Assembly: GCF_004519335.1 (NCBI RefSeq)
Contig: NZ_SOZD01000001.1
Coordinates: 1,030,204 to 1,094,203 of the forward strand
DNA from: Jiella endophytica
GTDB lineage: Bacteria; Pseudomonadota; Alphaproteobacteria; Rhizobiales; Rhizobiaceae
Length of the DNA stretch: 64,000 bases
Reading direction: 5' to 3'
In this document: positions 44,497-54,000 of the stretch, piece by piece
How positions within the stretch are numbered: position 1 is the first letter of the stretch
Layout of the letters: the number at the start of each line of letters is the position of its first letter
Made by a program: the position numbers and the translations under genes
Notes under the pieces: model-generated
Told to the model about the DNA's origin: nothing
Database searches by the model: none
What the model saw: only the letters and a program-made list of their open reading frames with translations

Positions 44497-45063
44497 ATGC
44501 GCCGCATTCTCGTAACGCTTGTTTCCCTGATGTTTGTGATCTTCACTGCTGCCGGCGTCTCACGGGCGGCGCAGGAGTTCGAGGAAAACGTCGATCGGCC
44601 GGGCGGCGATTTTAGGCCGTTTGTCGAGCTGAACGATCCCGCTCCCGGGACGTTCGGTGGCCCGGTCGACAATTGCCGGTCGCTGTGCGAGCGGGATGGC
44701 GCCTGCCGTGCCTGGACCTTCGTTCGCAAGGGAGTGCAAGGGCCGAAGGCCCGCTGCTGGCTGAAGAACACCATCCCGGGGGCGGTCGCCAACGGCTGCT
44801 GCACCTCCGGCGTGCCGGCGCGATCGCTCGAGCCGGGTCTCGACAGGCCGGGCGGCGACTACAAGAATTTCGATCTGCCCTCGGCCAGCGCCGATCTCTG
44901 CAGCCGCGCCTGCAACAGCGAGAACCGCACCTGCAAGGCCTGGACCTTCGTGCGTGCCGGCATTCAGGGACCGCAGCCGCGATGCTGGCTGAAGACTTCG
45001 GTGCCGCCGGCCGTCGTCAACGGCTGTTGCACCAGCGGCGTGCTCGGGCCTATCCTGCATTAG
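44497..45063 (+). CDS. Secreted tandem PAN/Apple domain protein
   Basis: 188-residue precursor with a signal peptide (RRILVTLVSLMFVIFTAAG). Two homologous PAN_4-type units follow, each with DRPGGD at the start, a central Cys-rich CRAWTFVRKG or CKAWTFVRAG motif and a final RCWLK..NGCCTSG. Cysteine spacing in the two copies is nearly identical, so disulfide-stabilised folds are expected. PAN domains bind proteins or carbohydrates. The ATG at 44497 follows GGCGGAGGA. It stands alone, downstream of an AT-rich promoter zone. Confidence 0.87.
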   Translation: MRRILVTLVSLMFVIFTAAGVSRAAQEFEENVDRPGGDFRPFVELNDPAPGTFGGPVDNCRSLCERDGACRAWTFVRKGVQGPKARCWLKNTIPGAVANGCCTSGVPARSLEPGLDRPGGDYKNFDLPSASADLCSRACNSENRTCKAWTFVRAGIQGPQPRCWLKTSVPPAVVNGCCTSGVLGPILH

Positions 45064-45187
45064 CGGATCGAATCTGGGGTCGCGGCCGTCGGCCCCATCA
45101 AAGCTCAAATCCGAAAGATCCGCGGCAACAACGCATTCCGCTGGCGGTCTTTGATGCCGGCATCTGTGGAGCGATCGCCATGGAACG

Positions 45188-46237
45188 GTGCCTCATGTCG
45201 GAATCGGGCCGCTAGTGGAGACGCGTTCCTGGCGGCCGGGCCCGCGCAATCTCATCACCGATGTCGGAGGGGTCCTGGTTGGCAATGCCGGCGACGGCGC
45301 GCTGAAGAGCGGGACGACCGCCGTGCTGTTCGATCGTCCCGCCGTCGCCGGCGTCGCAATCCTCGGCGGAGCGCCGGGCACCCGCGAGACCGACCTTCTT
45401 TCCCCCGACAGCCTGGTGCCGGGCATCGACGCACTGGTGCTTTCCGGCGGCTCCGCCTTCGGCCTCGACGCGGCCTCGGGCGTCCAGTCCTTGCTGCGTG
45501 AGAAGGGCCGCGGCTTCTCGGTGGCTGGCTTCAGCGTGCCGCTGGTGCCGGCGGCGATCCTCTTCGACCTCGCCAATGGTGGCGACAAGGACTGGGGGCT
45601 CCATCCGCCCTATCGCGAGTTCGGTTATGCAGCGGCAGAAGCCGCGGCGGAGGACTTCGCCCTCGGCAGTGCCGGCGCCGGCCTCGGCTGCACGACGGCG
45701 ACCTTCAAGGGCGGCCTCGGCTCGGCCTCGGTGCGGCTCGAAAACGGCGTCAGCGTGGGTGCGCTGGTCGCGGTCAATGCCGTCGGCTCGGCGACCATCG
45801 GCGCGGGCCGGCATTTCTGGGCGGCGCCCTTCGAGATCGGCGGGGAATTCGGCGACCTCGGGCTCCCCTCGCCGCTGCCCACCGACGCCGCCGTCCCCCG
45901 CACGAAATTCGACCCGCGGCCCGGCGCCAACACGACGATCGGCATCCTTGCCACCGACGCCGTGCTCGACAAGGCATCGATGAAACGCCTCGCGATCGCC
46001 GCCCATGACGGCTTCGCGCGGGCGATCTGGCCGTCGCACACCGATTTCGATGGCGATCTCGTCTTTGCCGCCGCCACCGGACGCTCCGGGGTGACGTTCG
46101 AGTTGCGCGGCGCCGAGACGATCGCGCTCGCGGCGGCGGCCTCCGCCGTCATGGCAAGGGCGATCGCCCGCGGCGTTCACGCCGCCGACGCCGCTCCCGG
46201 CGACCGGCTTCCCGCATGGCGCGATCACGCCGACTGA
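45188..46237 (+). CDS. P1 family peptidase (DmpA/BapA-like, N-terminal nucleophile)
   Basis: 349-residue autoprocessing hydrolase of peptidase family S58. The signature VLSGGSAFGLDAASGV and SAGAGLGCTTATFKGGLGSAS are intact; the self-cleavage site is likely before Thr249 in GANTTIGILATDA, which would become the N-terminal nucleophile of the small subunit. Known members cleave D- or beta-amino-acid peptides. The GTG at 45188 lacks a strong ribosome-binding site. Substrate here is unknown and no peptide transporter is adjacent. Confidence 0.9.
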   Translation: MPHVGIGPLVETRSWRPGPRNLITDVGGVLVGNAGDGALKSGTTAVLFDRPAVAGVAILGGAPGTRETDLLSPDSLVPGIDALVLSGGSAFGLDAASGVQSLLREKGRGFSVAGFSVPLVPAAILFDLANGGDKDWGLHPPYREFGYAAAEAAAEDFALGSAGAGLGCTTATFKGGLGSASVRLENGVSVGALVAVNAVGSATIGAGRHFWAAPFEIGGEFGDLGLPSPLPTDAAVPRTKFDPRPGANTTIGILATDAVLDKASMKRLAIAAHDGFARAIWPSHTDFDGDLVFAAATGRSGVTFELRGAETIALAAAASAVMARAIARGVHAADAAPGDRLPAWRDHAD

Positions 46238-46484
46238 CGATCGCCATCGGCAGCACTCATCCCTCTCCGGACCAGCTGTCGTGCCCCACGCCATCGCCAG
46301 ACAATGCCGCTCACCGTGCGGGCAATCCTGATCCCCGCATCGACCGGCAAGGCTTCCCGATTGATCACGACCCGCCAAACAGCGCCACCCCGGAGCGGCG
46401 GCCGGCACCTCATGGTCAGGAAGGCTTGTCTTTTCTCCCGCCTGCCGGCAAACCAGACTGCCCAGTCGCCGCGTGTGTCCCGCC

Positions 46485-49001
46485 ATGTCGATCACCACCA
46501 TCGTCGCTCTCGTTGCCGTCGTCGTCGCCCTCGGCTCGCTGGCGCGGCCGGTCGCGCGCTGGCTGCGCCTGCCGGTTTCGATCGTCCTGGCGCTCGGCGG
46601 CACGGCGCTCGGCGGCCTCTGCCTCTATTCCCTCGCCAATCCCGGCTCGCTGCTGCCGGCAGCGTTTTCGGCGCAGGTGCTCGACCTGCCGGTCGGCTCG
46701 CACCTGTTTCTCTACGTCTTCCTGCCGACCCTGATCTTCCAGGGCGCGCTCGGCGTCGACATGCAGCGGATCCGCGAGGACGTCCTGCCGATCGTCATCC
46801 TCGCCCTCGTCGCCGTCATCGTCACGACCTTCGGCGCCGGGCTGGCGCTGTGGCCGCTGGCCGGCATGCCGCTGGTCGCCTGCCTGCTCGTCGCGGCGCT
46901 GATCGCCACCACCGACCCCGTCGCGGTGATCGCGATCTTCCGCGAGGTCGGCGCGCCGGAGCGCCTCACCCGCCTTGTCGAGGGCGAGAGCCTCTTCAAC
47001 GATGCCGCGGCGATCTCGCTGTTCCTGATCTTTACGACAGCGCTCGCCGCCCCAAGCTCGCTGTCGGCGCTCGGCGTCGTCGCGAGCCTCCTCCTGATGC
47101 CGCTCGGCGGCGCCGTCCTCGGCTGGGCGGTCGCACAGGCCTTCATGCTGCTCGCCCGTTCGCTCGCCGACGATCGCATCGCCTTCGTCTCGCTCAGCCT
47201 GGCGGTCCCCTATCTCGCCTACTGGATCGGCGAGGAAATTCTCGAAGTCTCCGGCGTCATCGCCGTCGTCTCGGCCGGGGTCACCCTCGCGACCTTCGCC
47301 CCCGGACGCATCGAGGGCGACACCTGGCGCCATCTCAACGACACCTGGGAGCAGCTCGCCTCATGGTCGGCGATCCTCATCTTCGTGATGACCTCGCTCC
47401 TGGTGCCGCGCCTGATCGGCGATGCGACGCCCCACGACCTTCTCCTCCTTCTCGTCGTCTTCGTCGCGACGCTCGTCGCCCGGGCACTGGTGATCTTCGG
47501 CTGCTTTCCGCTCTTGTCGCGCTTCGGCCTCTATGACGGGGTGTCGAAATCCTACGCCGTGGTGATGATCTGGGGCGGGCTGCGCGGCTCGATGACGCTG
47601 GCTCTGGCGCTCGCCGTCACCGAGAACCCAGCCATTCCCCGTCCCGTCGCGGCCTTCGTCGCGACCATCGCCACCGGCTACACGCTGATGACCCTGTTCG
47701 TGCAGGGCACGACGCTGCGCTTCTTGATCCAGCGCCTCGGCCTCGACGTCCTGACCGGCGTCGACAAGGCGATCCGCGACCTCGCCCTCTCGGCGACGGC
47801 AGAAAAGGTCAAGGCGCTCGCCCGCTCCATGGAGGGGCGTTTTCGACCCAACGCCGACACGCGCCACGACGACGACGAGGAGGCGGAAGAAGGCTTCGTC
47901 GTCGACCCTGTGGTCTCGGCGGCGGGGCTTTCCCATGACGAGAAGCTCCGGCTCGCCCTCATCACCCTGTCCGACCGGCAGCGGGAGATCGTCCTGCGGC
48001 ATTTCGCCGAAGGCAAGATCGCTCCGTCGATCGCCCGCGAACTCGCCTCCGAAGCCCGCCGCCGGCACGATCTGATCCGGCTTTCCGGCAAGGACGGCTA
48101 CGCTGCGGCGAACCTTTCGGAGGCCGATTTCGACCGGCTCGACCGGCTGAGCGCCACGCTGCAGCGGCGGCTCGGCTATAGTGGTCTCTTGGCGACGCGG
48201 CTTGCCGACCGCTTCGAGCGGATGGCCGAGGTCTCGCTGCTGATCGACCGGCTGATCCCCTTTGCCGAGGCCGAGCTCCGGCCGGTGCTCGGCACCGCGC
48301 CCACCAGCGACGCCATCGCGGCGCTGAAGGAACGCCAGAGCATCGTCGAGCGCGAGATCGCGGCGATCCGCCTGCAATATCCGGGCTATGTCGCGGAACT
48401 GGAGAAAATGATCATCGCCCGCTCGATTCATGCCTTCAAGGCGATCGAGATCGCCCGGCTGCGCCAGTCGGGGGTGGTCAATGCCGAGGTCGAGCGCAGC
48501 GTCCTCGACACGATCGAGCGCCGGCGAACGGCGGAGACGCGGCGCCCGCCCCTCGATCTCGGCCTCGACACCATGCGGCTGATCGACCGTTGCGGGCTCT
48601 TTGCCGACCTATCGCAAAGGGACAAGGCCGAACTCGCCCGGCATCTGCGGCCGCATTTCGCCGTGCCCGGCATGCCGCTGATCCGCGCCGGCGAGATCGG
48701 CGACGCGGCCTATTTCATCGCCTCGGGAGCGGTCGAGGTCGACCGCGCGCCGGTGAAGGTCCGGCTCGGCAGCGGCGAAGTCTTCGGCGAGATGGCGGTG
48801 ATCTTCGACGTCAGGCGCTCGGCCGACGTTCGGGCCATCGCCTATTCCTCGCTGCTGCGGCTGTCGGCCCAGGACTTCAGCCGCTTCCTGCAGCGCCATC
48901 CGGGCATGCGCGCCAAGATCGAGGCGGTGGCAAGGGCCCGGATGGCGGAAAACCTCGGCGAGACCACGGCCGGCGAGCGCCACAGCGAGGCCGTCGCCTG
49001 A
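46485..49001 (+). CDS. CPA1 cation:proton antiporter with C-terminal cyclic-nucleotide-binding domain
   Basis: 838-residue protein. The first ~420 residues form a 12-helix NhaP-type antiporter with TTDPVAVIAIF and EGESLFNDAAAISLF, whose ND motif binds the transported cation, and MIWGGLRGSMTLALAL. A long helical, charged linker (~430-690) leads to a cNMP-binding-type domain (~700-810) with MPLIRAGEIGDAAYFIASGAVEV and GSGEVFGEMAVIFDVRRSADV, the last part matching the phosphate-binding cassette. It probably exchanges sodium or potassium for protons under cyclic nucleotide control. The ATG at 46485 is favoured; an in-frame GTG at 46473 is possible. It converges with the cyclase gene. Confidence 0.9.
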   Translation: MSITTIVALVAVVVALGSLARPVARWLRLPVSIVLALGGTALGGLCLYSLANPGSLLPAAFSAQVLDLPVGSHLFLYVFLPTLIFQGALGVDMQRIREDVLPIVILALVAVIVTTFGAGLALWPLAGMPLVACLLVAALIATTDPVAVIAIFREVGAPERLTRLVEGESLFNDAAAISLFLIFTTALAAPSSLSALGVVASLLLMPLGGAVLGWAVAQAFMLLARSLADDRIAFVSLSLAVPYLAYWIGEEILEVSGVIAVVSAGVTLATFAPGRIEGDTWRHLNDTWEQLASWSAILIFVMTSLLVPRLIGDATPHDLLLLLVVFVATLVARALVIFGCFPLLSRFGLYDGVSKSYAVVMIWGGLRGSMTLALALAVTENPAIPRPVAAFVATIATGYTLMTLFVQGTTLRFLIQRLGLDVLTGVDKAIRDLALSATAEKVKALARSMEGRFRPNADTRHDDDEEAEEGFVVDPVVSAAGLSHDEKLRLALITLSDRQREIVLRHFAEGKIAPSIARELASEARRRHDLIRLSGKDGYAAANLSEADFDRLDRLSATLQRRLGYSGLLATRLADRFERMAEVSLLIDRLIPFAEAELRPVLGTAPTSDAIAALKERQSIVEREIAAIRLQYPGYVAELEKMIIARSIHAFKAIEIARLRQSGVVNAEVERSVLDTIERRRTAETRRPPLDLGLDTMRLIDRCGLFADLSQRDKAELARHLRPHFAVPGMPLIRAGEIGDAAYFIASGAVEVDRAPVKVRLGSGEVFGEMAVIFDVRRSADVRAIAYSSLLRLSAQDFSRFLQRHPGMRAKIEAVARARMAENLGETTAGERHSEAVA

Positions 49002-49038
49002 GGGAGGAACCGGCGGCGCTGCCAGCAATCCCGGGGGA

Positions 49039-51027
49039 TCAGGAGGCGCGCTTGGCCTCAGGCGCCGCTCCAGCGGGACCCGCAACGCCGGATTGGGCCG
49101 CTTCCCGCGCGGCGATGGTCGCGTAGAGGCCCTGTAGCGCGCCCTCGCCGGCAAATGCTGCCTCCCCGCCTGGCTGTCCGGCGAGAAGCGCCTCCACCGC
49201 AGCGTCGAATCCGTCGCGACGCCCGGCATCCACCGGCTCGCCCGACAGGACCGTATAGACCGGCGCGACGCCGCTGCGGCCCTTGACGGCGATCCTGGCG
49301 ACGAGGAGCGGCCCGAGCCGCTCCTTCACCGCCGCGGCCGTCGCGGCGCCGATCAGCAGCGGCACGCCGCATTCCTTCGACGCGCCCTCGAGCCGGGCGG
49401 CGTAGTTCACCGCATCGCCGAGCACCGAATAGTCGAAGCGGCTCGCCGAGCCCATGTTGCCGACGATGCAGGTGCCGGTGTTGATGCCGACGCCGACCGA
49501 CAGCGTCGGCGCCGTGGCGCCGAGTTCGGCAGCGAGCTCGCCATTCAGCGTCTCGACGGCGGCGAGCATCGCAAGACCCGCCTGCACCGCATGGACGGCA
49601 TGGTCCGCATCGTCGAGCGGCGCGTTCCAGAACGCCATGATGCAATCGCCAATGAACTTGTCGATCGTTCCGCCCTGGTCGAGCACCGCCTCGGAAAGCG
49701 GGGTCAGCAGCCGGTTGATCAGATGGGTGAGCCGCTCCGGCTCGTCCTTCAGCGATTCGGCAAGGCTGGTGAAGTTGCGGATGTCGCTGAAGAGGATCGT
49801 CAGTTCGCGCTTTTCGCCGCCGAGCTTCAACGCGGCGGGGTCGCGCGCCAGCCGCTCCACCTGCGCCGGTGCGAGATAGTGGCCGAAGGCCCGCGTCACC
49901 GCCCGTCGCATCGCCCGCTCTTCGGTGATGTCCCGTGCGGCAAGCGGCGCGAGCACGCAAGCAACGGCGAGCGAAGGCGCCAGCGGCGGCAGGAAGATCT
50001 GGCCGAGGAAGAAGGCGCAAAGGCTCGCCGCCAGGACGGCACCGACGAAAACGGCACCGAGAAGGATCGTCGTCAGACCCGCTGGCCGCCAGGCCGCAAG
50101 GCCCGCCAGGAGCGAAGCCGCGGTCACCGCAAGTCCGACGAGCGGCAGCCCGGCGCGTTCGACGGCGAGGCCGTGGCGCAGATTGTCGGTGATGGTCGCC
50201 TGGATCTCGACGCCGGGGACCAGCGTCCCGGTCTTCGAGGTGAAGGAAGTCGCAAAGCTGTCGGCACCGCCGGTCTCGGCAGGGATCGCCATCTGCAGGC
50301 TGCGGCCGACGACGACGATCTTGTCCTTCAGCATGCCCGGCGGCAGGAAGTTCTCGGGGTCCAGCGCCTGGTAGTAGGAGATCGTCGGATAGCTGCGGGC
50401 CGGCCCCATCGGCCGGATCAGGGCGCCGACCGGAGGTGACGGCGAAGCGGCTTCGGCCCCGGCCGCGAGCAGCAGTTCCCGGCCGAAGCCGTCCTCGGCC
50501 GCCGGCAGGCGGCGCAGCACGCCGTCCGGATCGAGCGACACCGAGGCGAGGCCGACACGCGCCCCGGCCGCAACGAATTCCGGCAGCGGCTCGGTTCGGA
50601 TCAGCTGGGTCATGTGCGGCGTCTCGATGACGCTTTCGTCGGCAGCCAGGACGACATCCGGTCCAAGCGCCGAGGCAAGCGCGCGGTCGGCCGCCTCGCT
50701 CGATGGCTCGGCGAAGACGAAGTCGAGGCCGATCGCCCTGGCGCCGGCGGCGCGCAGCGCGTGGACGAGCCTCGCATGGAGATCCCGCGGCCAGGGCCAT
50801 TGCAGCCCGACCTCGGCGAAGGACGGCTCGTCCACCGCGACGACGACGATGCCGCCGTCTTCGGCGGAGACGCCTGCCACCGACGGTGGCGCCAGCGTCG
50901 CGAGAAAGTCGTAGACCCGCGCTTCGGCGGTCCGGAAGGGCTGCCACTCGGCAAGGCCGAGGCAGAGCATGATCGCCGCCGCGACGCAGGCGACCGTTTC
51001 GGCGAGCCGCCGTTTCCTGCGAAGCAT
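49039..51027 (-). CDS. CHASE2 domain class III adenylate/guanylate cyclase
   Basis: 662-residue integral membrane cyclase. An N-terminal helix is followed by a periplasmic CHASE2 domain (~residues 35-285), three to four transmembrane helices (LPLVGLAVTAASLLAGLAAW onward) and a cytosolic catalytic domain. Catalytic metal aspartates are in LFSDIRNFTSLAE and IGDCIMAFWN, the purine-selecting Lys is in DKFIGD, and the transition-state Asn/Arg pair in GDAVNYAARLE. The residue equivalent to the usual adenine-pairing Thr/Asp is Ser (YSVLGD), so adenylate is likely but not certain. It begins one base inside the stop of the upstream FecR-barrel gene. Confidence 0.92.
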   Translation of the reverse strand: MLRRKRRLAETVACVAAAIMLCLGLAEWQPFRTAEARVYDFLATLAPPSVAGVSAEDGGIVVVAVDEPSFAEVGLQWPWPRDLHARLVHALRAAGARAIGLDFVFAEPSSEAADRALASALGPDVVLAADESVIETPHMTQLIRTEPLPEFVAAGARVGLASVSLDPDGVLRRLPAAEDGFGRELLLAAGAEAASPSPPVGALIRPMGPARSYPTISYYQALDPENFLPPGMLKDKIVVVGRSLQMAIPAETGGADSFATSFTSKTGTLVPGVEIQATITDNLRHGLAVERAGLPLVGLAVTAASLLAGLAAWRPAGLTTILLGAVFVGAVLAASLCAFFLGQIFLPPLAPSLAVACVLAPLAARDITEERAMRRAVTRAFGHYLAPAQVERLARDPAALKLGGEKRELTILFSDIRNFTSLAESLKDEPERLTHLINRLLTPLSEAVLDQGGTIDKFIGDCIMAFWNAPLDDADHAVHAVQAGLAMLAAVETLNGELAAELGATAPTLSVGVGINTGTCIVGNMGSASRFDYSVLGDAVNYAARLEGASKECGVPLLIGAATAAAVKERLGPLLVARIAVKGRSGVAPVYTVLSGEPVDAGRRDGFDAAVEALLAGQPGGEAAFAGEGALQGLYATIAAREAAQSGVAGPAGAAPEAKRAS

Positions 51028-54000
51028 CAGAACCGCGCCTGCAGCGTCGCCCGGACGGTTCGCTGGGCGGTCGGGATCAGCGGCACGACCTCCACCGTCT
51101 CGTCGAAGACGTTGTAGAAGCCGAGATCGAAGGCGAGATGCCTGTCCTCGCTCTCCCATCCGCCGAAGACGTCGGTGACGAAGGCGTCGTCCAGCCGCTC
51201 GTCCGCCAGCTGCGAGGCCCGCTCGCCGAGCCAGGTCTCGCGGGCGGTCACCCGGATCCGGCTCGGATCGACATAGGTGAAGGCCAGCCGCCCGGACCAG
51301 TCCGGCACGAAGGGGATATCGCCGGAAACGTCCTCGAGCGTGCCCTTCGACCAGCTGCGGGCGAGGCTCGCCGAGGCGCCGAAGCCGCCACCGAGCCAGG
51401 CATTGGCGGTGACGGCGACGCGATCCAGCCGGGCGTCGTCCACGGCAATCGGATCGAGATAGCCGGGAATGCCGAAGCTAAGCCCGGCAAAATCCTGGTG
51501 CTGGTATTCGACGGCGGTGAAGACCTGCCGCGTCCACTCGCTGTCGAGACGGACGATCGCGCTGTCGACATGATCGACGTCGCCGGCGACGGCGTTGGAG
51601 CGCAGCCCGAGGACACCGATCGGCGCCAGCGTGTAGGCGTCTTCGTCCGGGCGCTCGCGCATATAGGCGGCGCGCAGCCACTGGCCTTCGAAGGGCATAT
51701 AGGCGATGCCCGCCCGCGGCTGCAGGAGATCGTCCCGCTCGCCGTCGGTCTCGGTGGTGGTGCCGAAGAGGCCCGCCTCGAAGCTGAGATCGTCGGTCAC
51801 CTCGAAAGTCGCGTCGATCCAGCCGCGGCCGAAATTCGTGCGCTCCTCCCCCTCGGTCTCGGCGATCAGGCGCGGCGTGCCGAAAACGATCGCGTACAGC
51901 GCGCTGTCCGACCGCGTCTGCAGGTCGCCGTATTCGCCGCCATATTCGATGGTGAAGGGCTCGAAGCCGACACGGTGCGACGCGCTGGCCTTGATGAAAT
52001 CGCGCCTGGCGTGGCCGGTATAGGCGCCGAGGATGCCCTGGCCGAGAAGTTCGAGCGGCACGGACACCTGGTCGCCGTCGTTGCGGCCGCCGAACACCGC
52101 GACGTCGAGGACGTTCTGATAGCCGAATGTGTGGCTGAGGCCGAGCGTGCCGACGAAGCCGTCTTCCCGCGCGGTGTTGAAGAAGGTCAGCGGATTGTCC
52201 CGAAGCGCCGAATTGCCCTCGGCGCGGCTCGCGGAAAACAGCCCCGCCATGCGGTCATAGGGTCCGATCTGAAGACCGAAGCCGCCGGTCAGCGAATAGG
52301 CGCCGTCATCCTGCGTCGCATAGTCCGGCGAAACCGTCTCGCCGCTCGCCTGCAGGAACATCGAATAGGGAAGCGGATCGTAGCCGAGCGACTGCACGCC
52401 GGCGCCGTAGACGCCGCCCCACTGGTCGGCCCGGTTCACCACGCCGCCGGTGAAGGAGAATTCGGTAAAGGGCGTGGTGACGAAAGAGGGGCGCAGCTCG
52501 GAGCTGGCGAGGCTCGTCGCGTCGGAGAGGATGCCCTTGGTGAGAAACGAGAGGCTGCGTCCGTCCGTGGTGGGACCGGGGCCGCGAATCTCGTCGTCGC
52601 GATCGAGGAAGAAGGGCGATGCGCTGCCGCGCAGCGCCCGGTCGAAATAGCCGGCGGAATCGAACGGATCGAAGACCACGTCGCTCCAATAGGCACCCCA
52701 GGCGTCGAGCGAGAGGAAGTCGTAGGCCCCGGCAAGCACCGAGCCGGAATCCCGCGTCGCATGGATCGACTGATAGTCGCCGCCCTTGGCGCGGATCCGC
52801 TTGACGGCCTCCTGCGCGTATTCGATCGCCGCATCGGCCTGATACTGATCGATGGCGAGCGCCGCCAGATATTGCGCCGTCGTCGGGCTGTTCGGATCGA
52901 GACGATCGGCGTCGTCGAAGGCCTGCTTGGCGTGCTCGATGTCGCCGGTCGCCGCATAGGCGGTGCCGAGGGCGAGCAGTCCGTCGGCATAGGCCGGATT
53001 GGCGGTGGTGGACTTCAAAAGATTGTCGATCGCCGCGGCCTCGTCGCCCTCGAAGAGGTTCTCGGTGCCCCGCACCAGATAGCCCGGCGCAAAGGACGGG
53101 TCGCTGGCAAAGACGGCGTCGATCATCGCCCGCGCCTCGCCGACGCGGTTCTGCGACAGGTAGATGATTGCCAGATTGACCCGGGTGACCGGATCTTCCG
53201 GGTCGATGGCGATGGCGCGGAGCAGTGCCGCCTCGGCTTCCTTGTCGGCGCCGCGCTCCGACAAAGCGAGCGCATAGTCGTTGAGGAGGCCGGTATTGCC
53301 GGGTGCAACCGCCAGCCCCCTTTCGAGATCGGCGATCGCATCCTTGAGGTTCGACGTCGCATTGGCGCGGTAGAACGCCCGTGCCGAGAGCACTTCGGGA
53401 TCCTCCGGGTCGAGCCGGTAGGCCTGCTCTGCCGCGAGGCGCGCGGCCTCGTAGTCGCTCGCCAGCATCGCGATCTTGGACAGCGTCGCCTGGAATTGCG
53501 CGTCGCCGCGAAAGCGGGGCGCGGCGTCCTGCATGATCTTCAGGGAGTCTCGCGGCGATTTCAGCATCGCCGCGATGACGGCCTCGCCGACCACCGAGAC
53601 GCGGTCGTCAGGGTCGGCCCGGGGCGCCGGCCAGACCTTCGTCGGGTCGGCCAGCGAGCGGGCGAAATAGAGAAGATACACCGCCGTCGTCCGCTGCTCT
53701 CCGGTCAGATGCGGCAGCGCCTGTTCATAGAGCGCGACGGCGCGGCGATAGTCCTGCCGCCCGCCGGCAATATTGGCCTCAAGCAGCGTCAGCCGGGCGG
53801 ACTGCCCGACCGTCAGCGGCCCGGCGCGTGCTGCGGCGATCGCTCTCTCCGCCTCGCGGCGCCCGTCGCGCTGGGCGGCGATCTCGGCGGCGAGGACGCG
53901 ATCTTCGCCACCAAGCGCCGCGGCAGCTGTCCGGGCGAAACGCTCTCTTGCGGCGAGGATGTCGCGGTTCGGCAGCGACGTCGCCGGAAACGCCTCGAAG

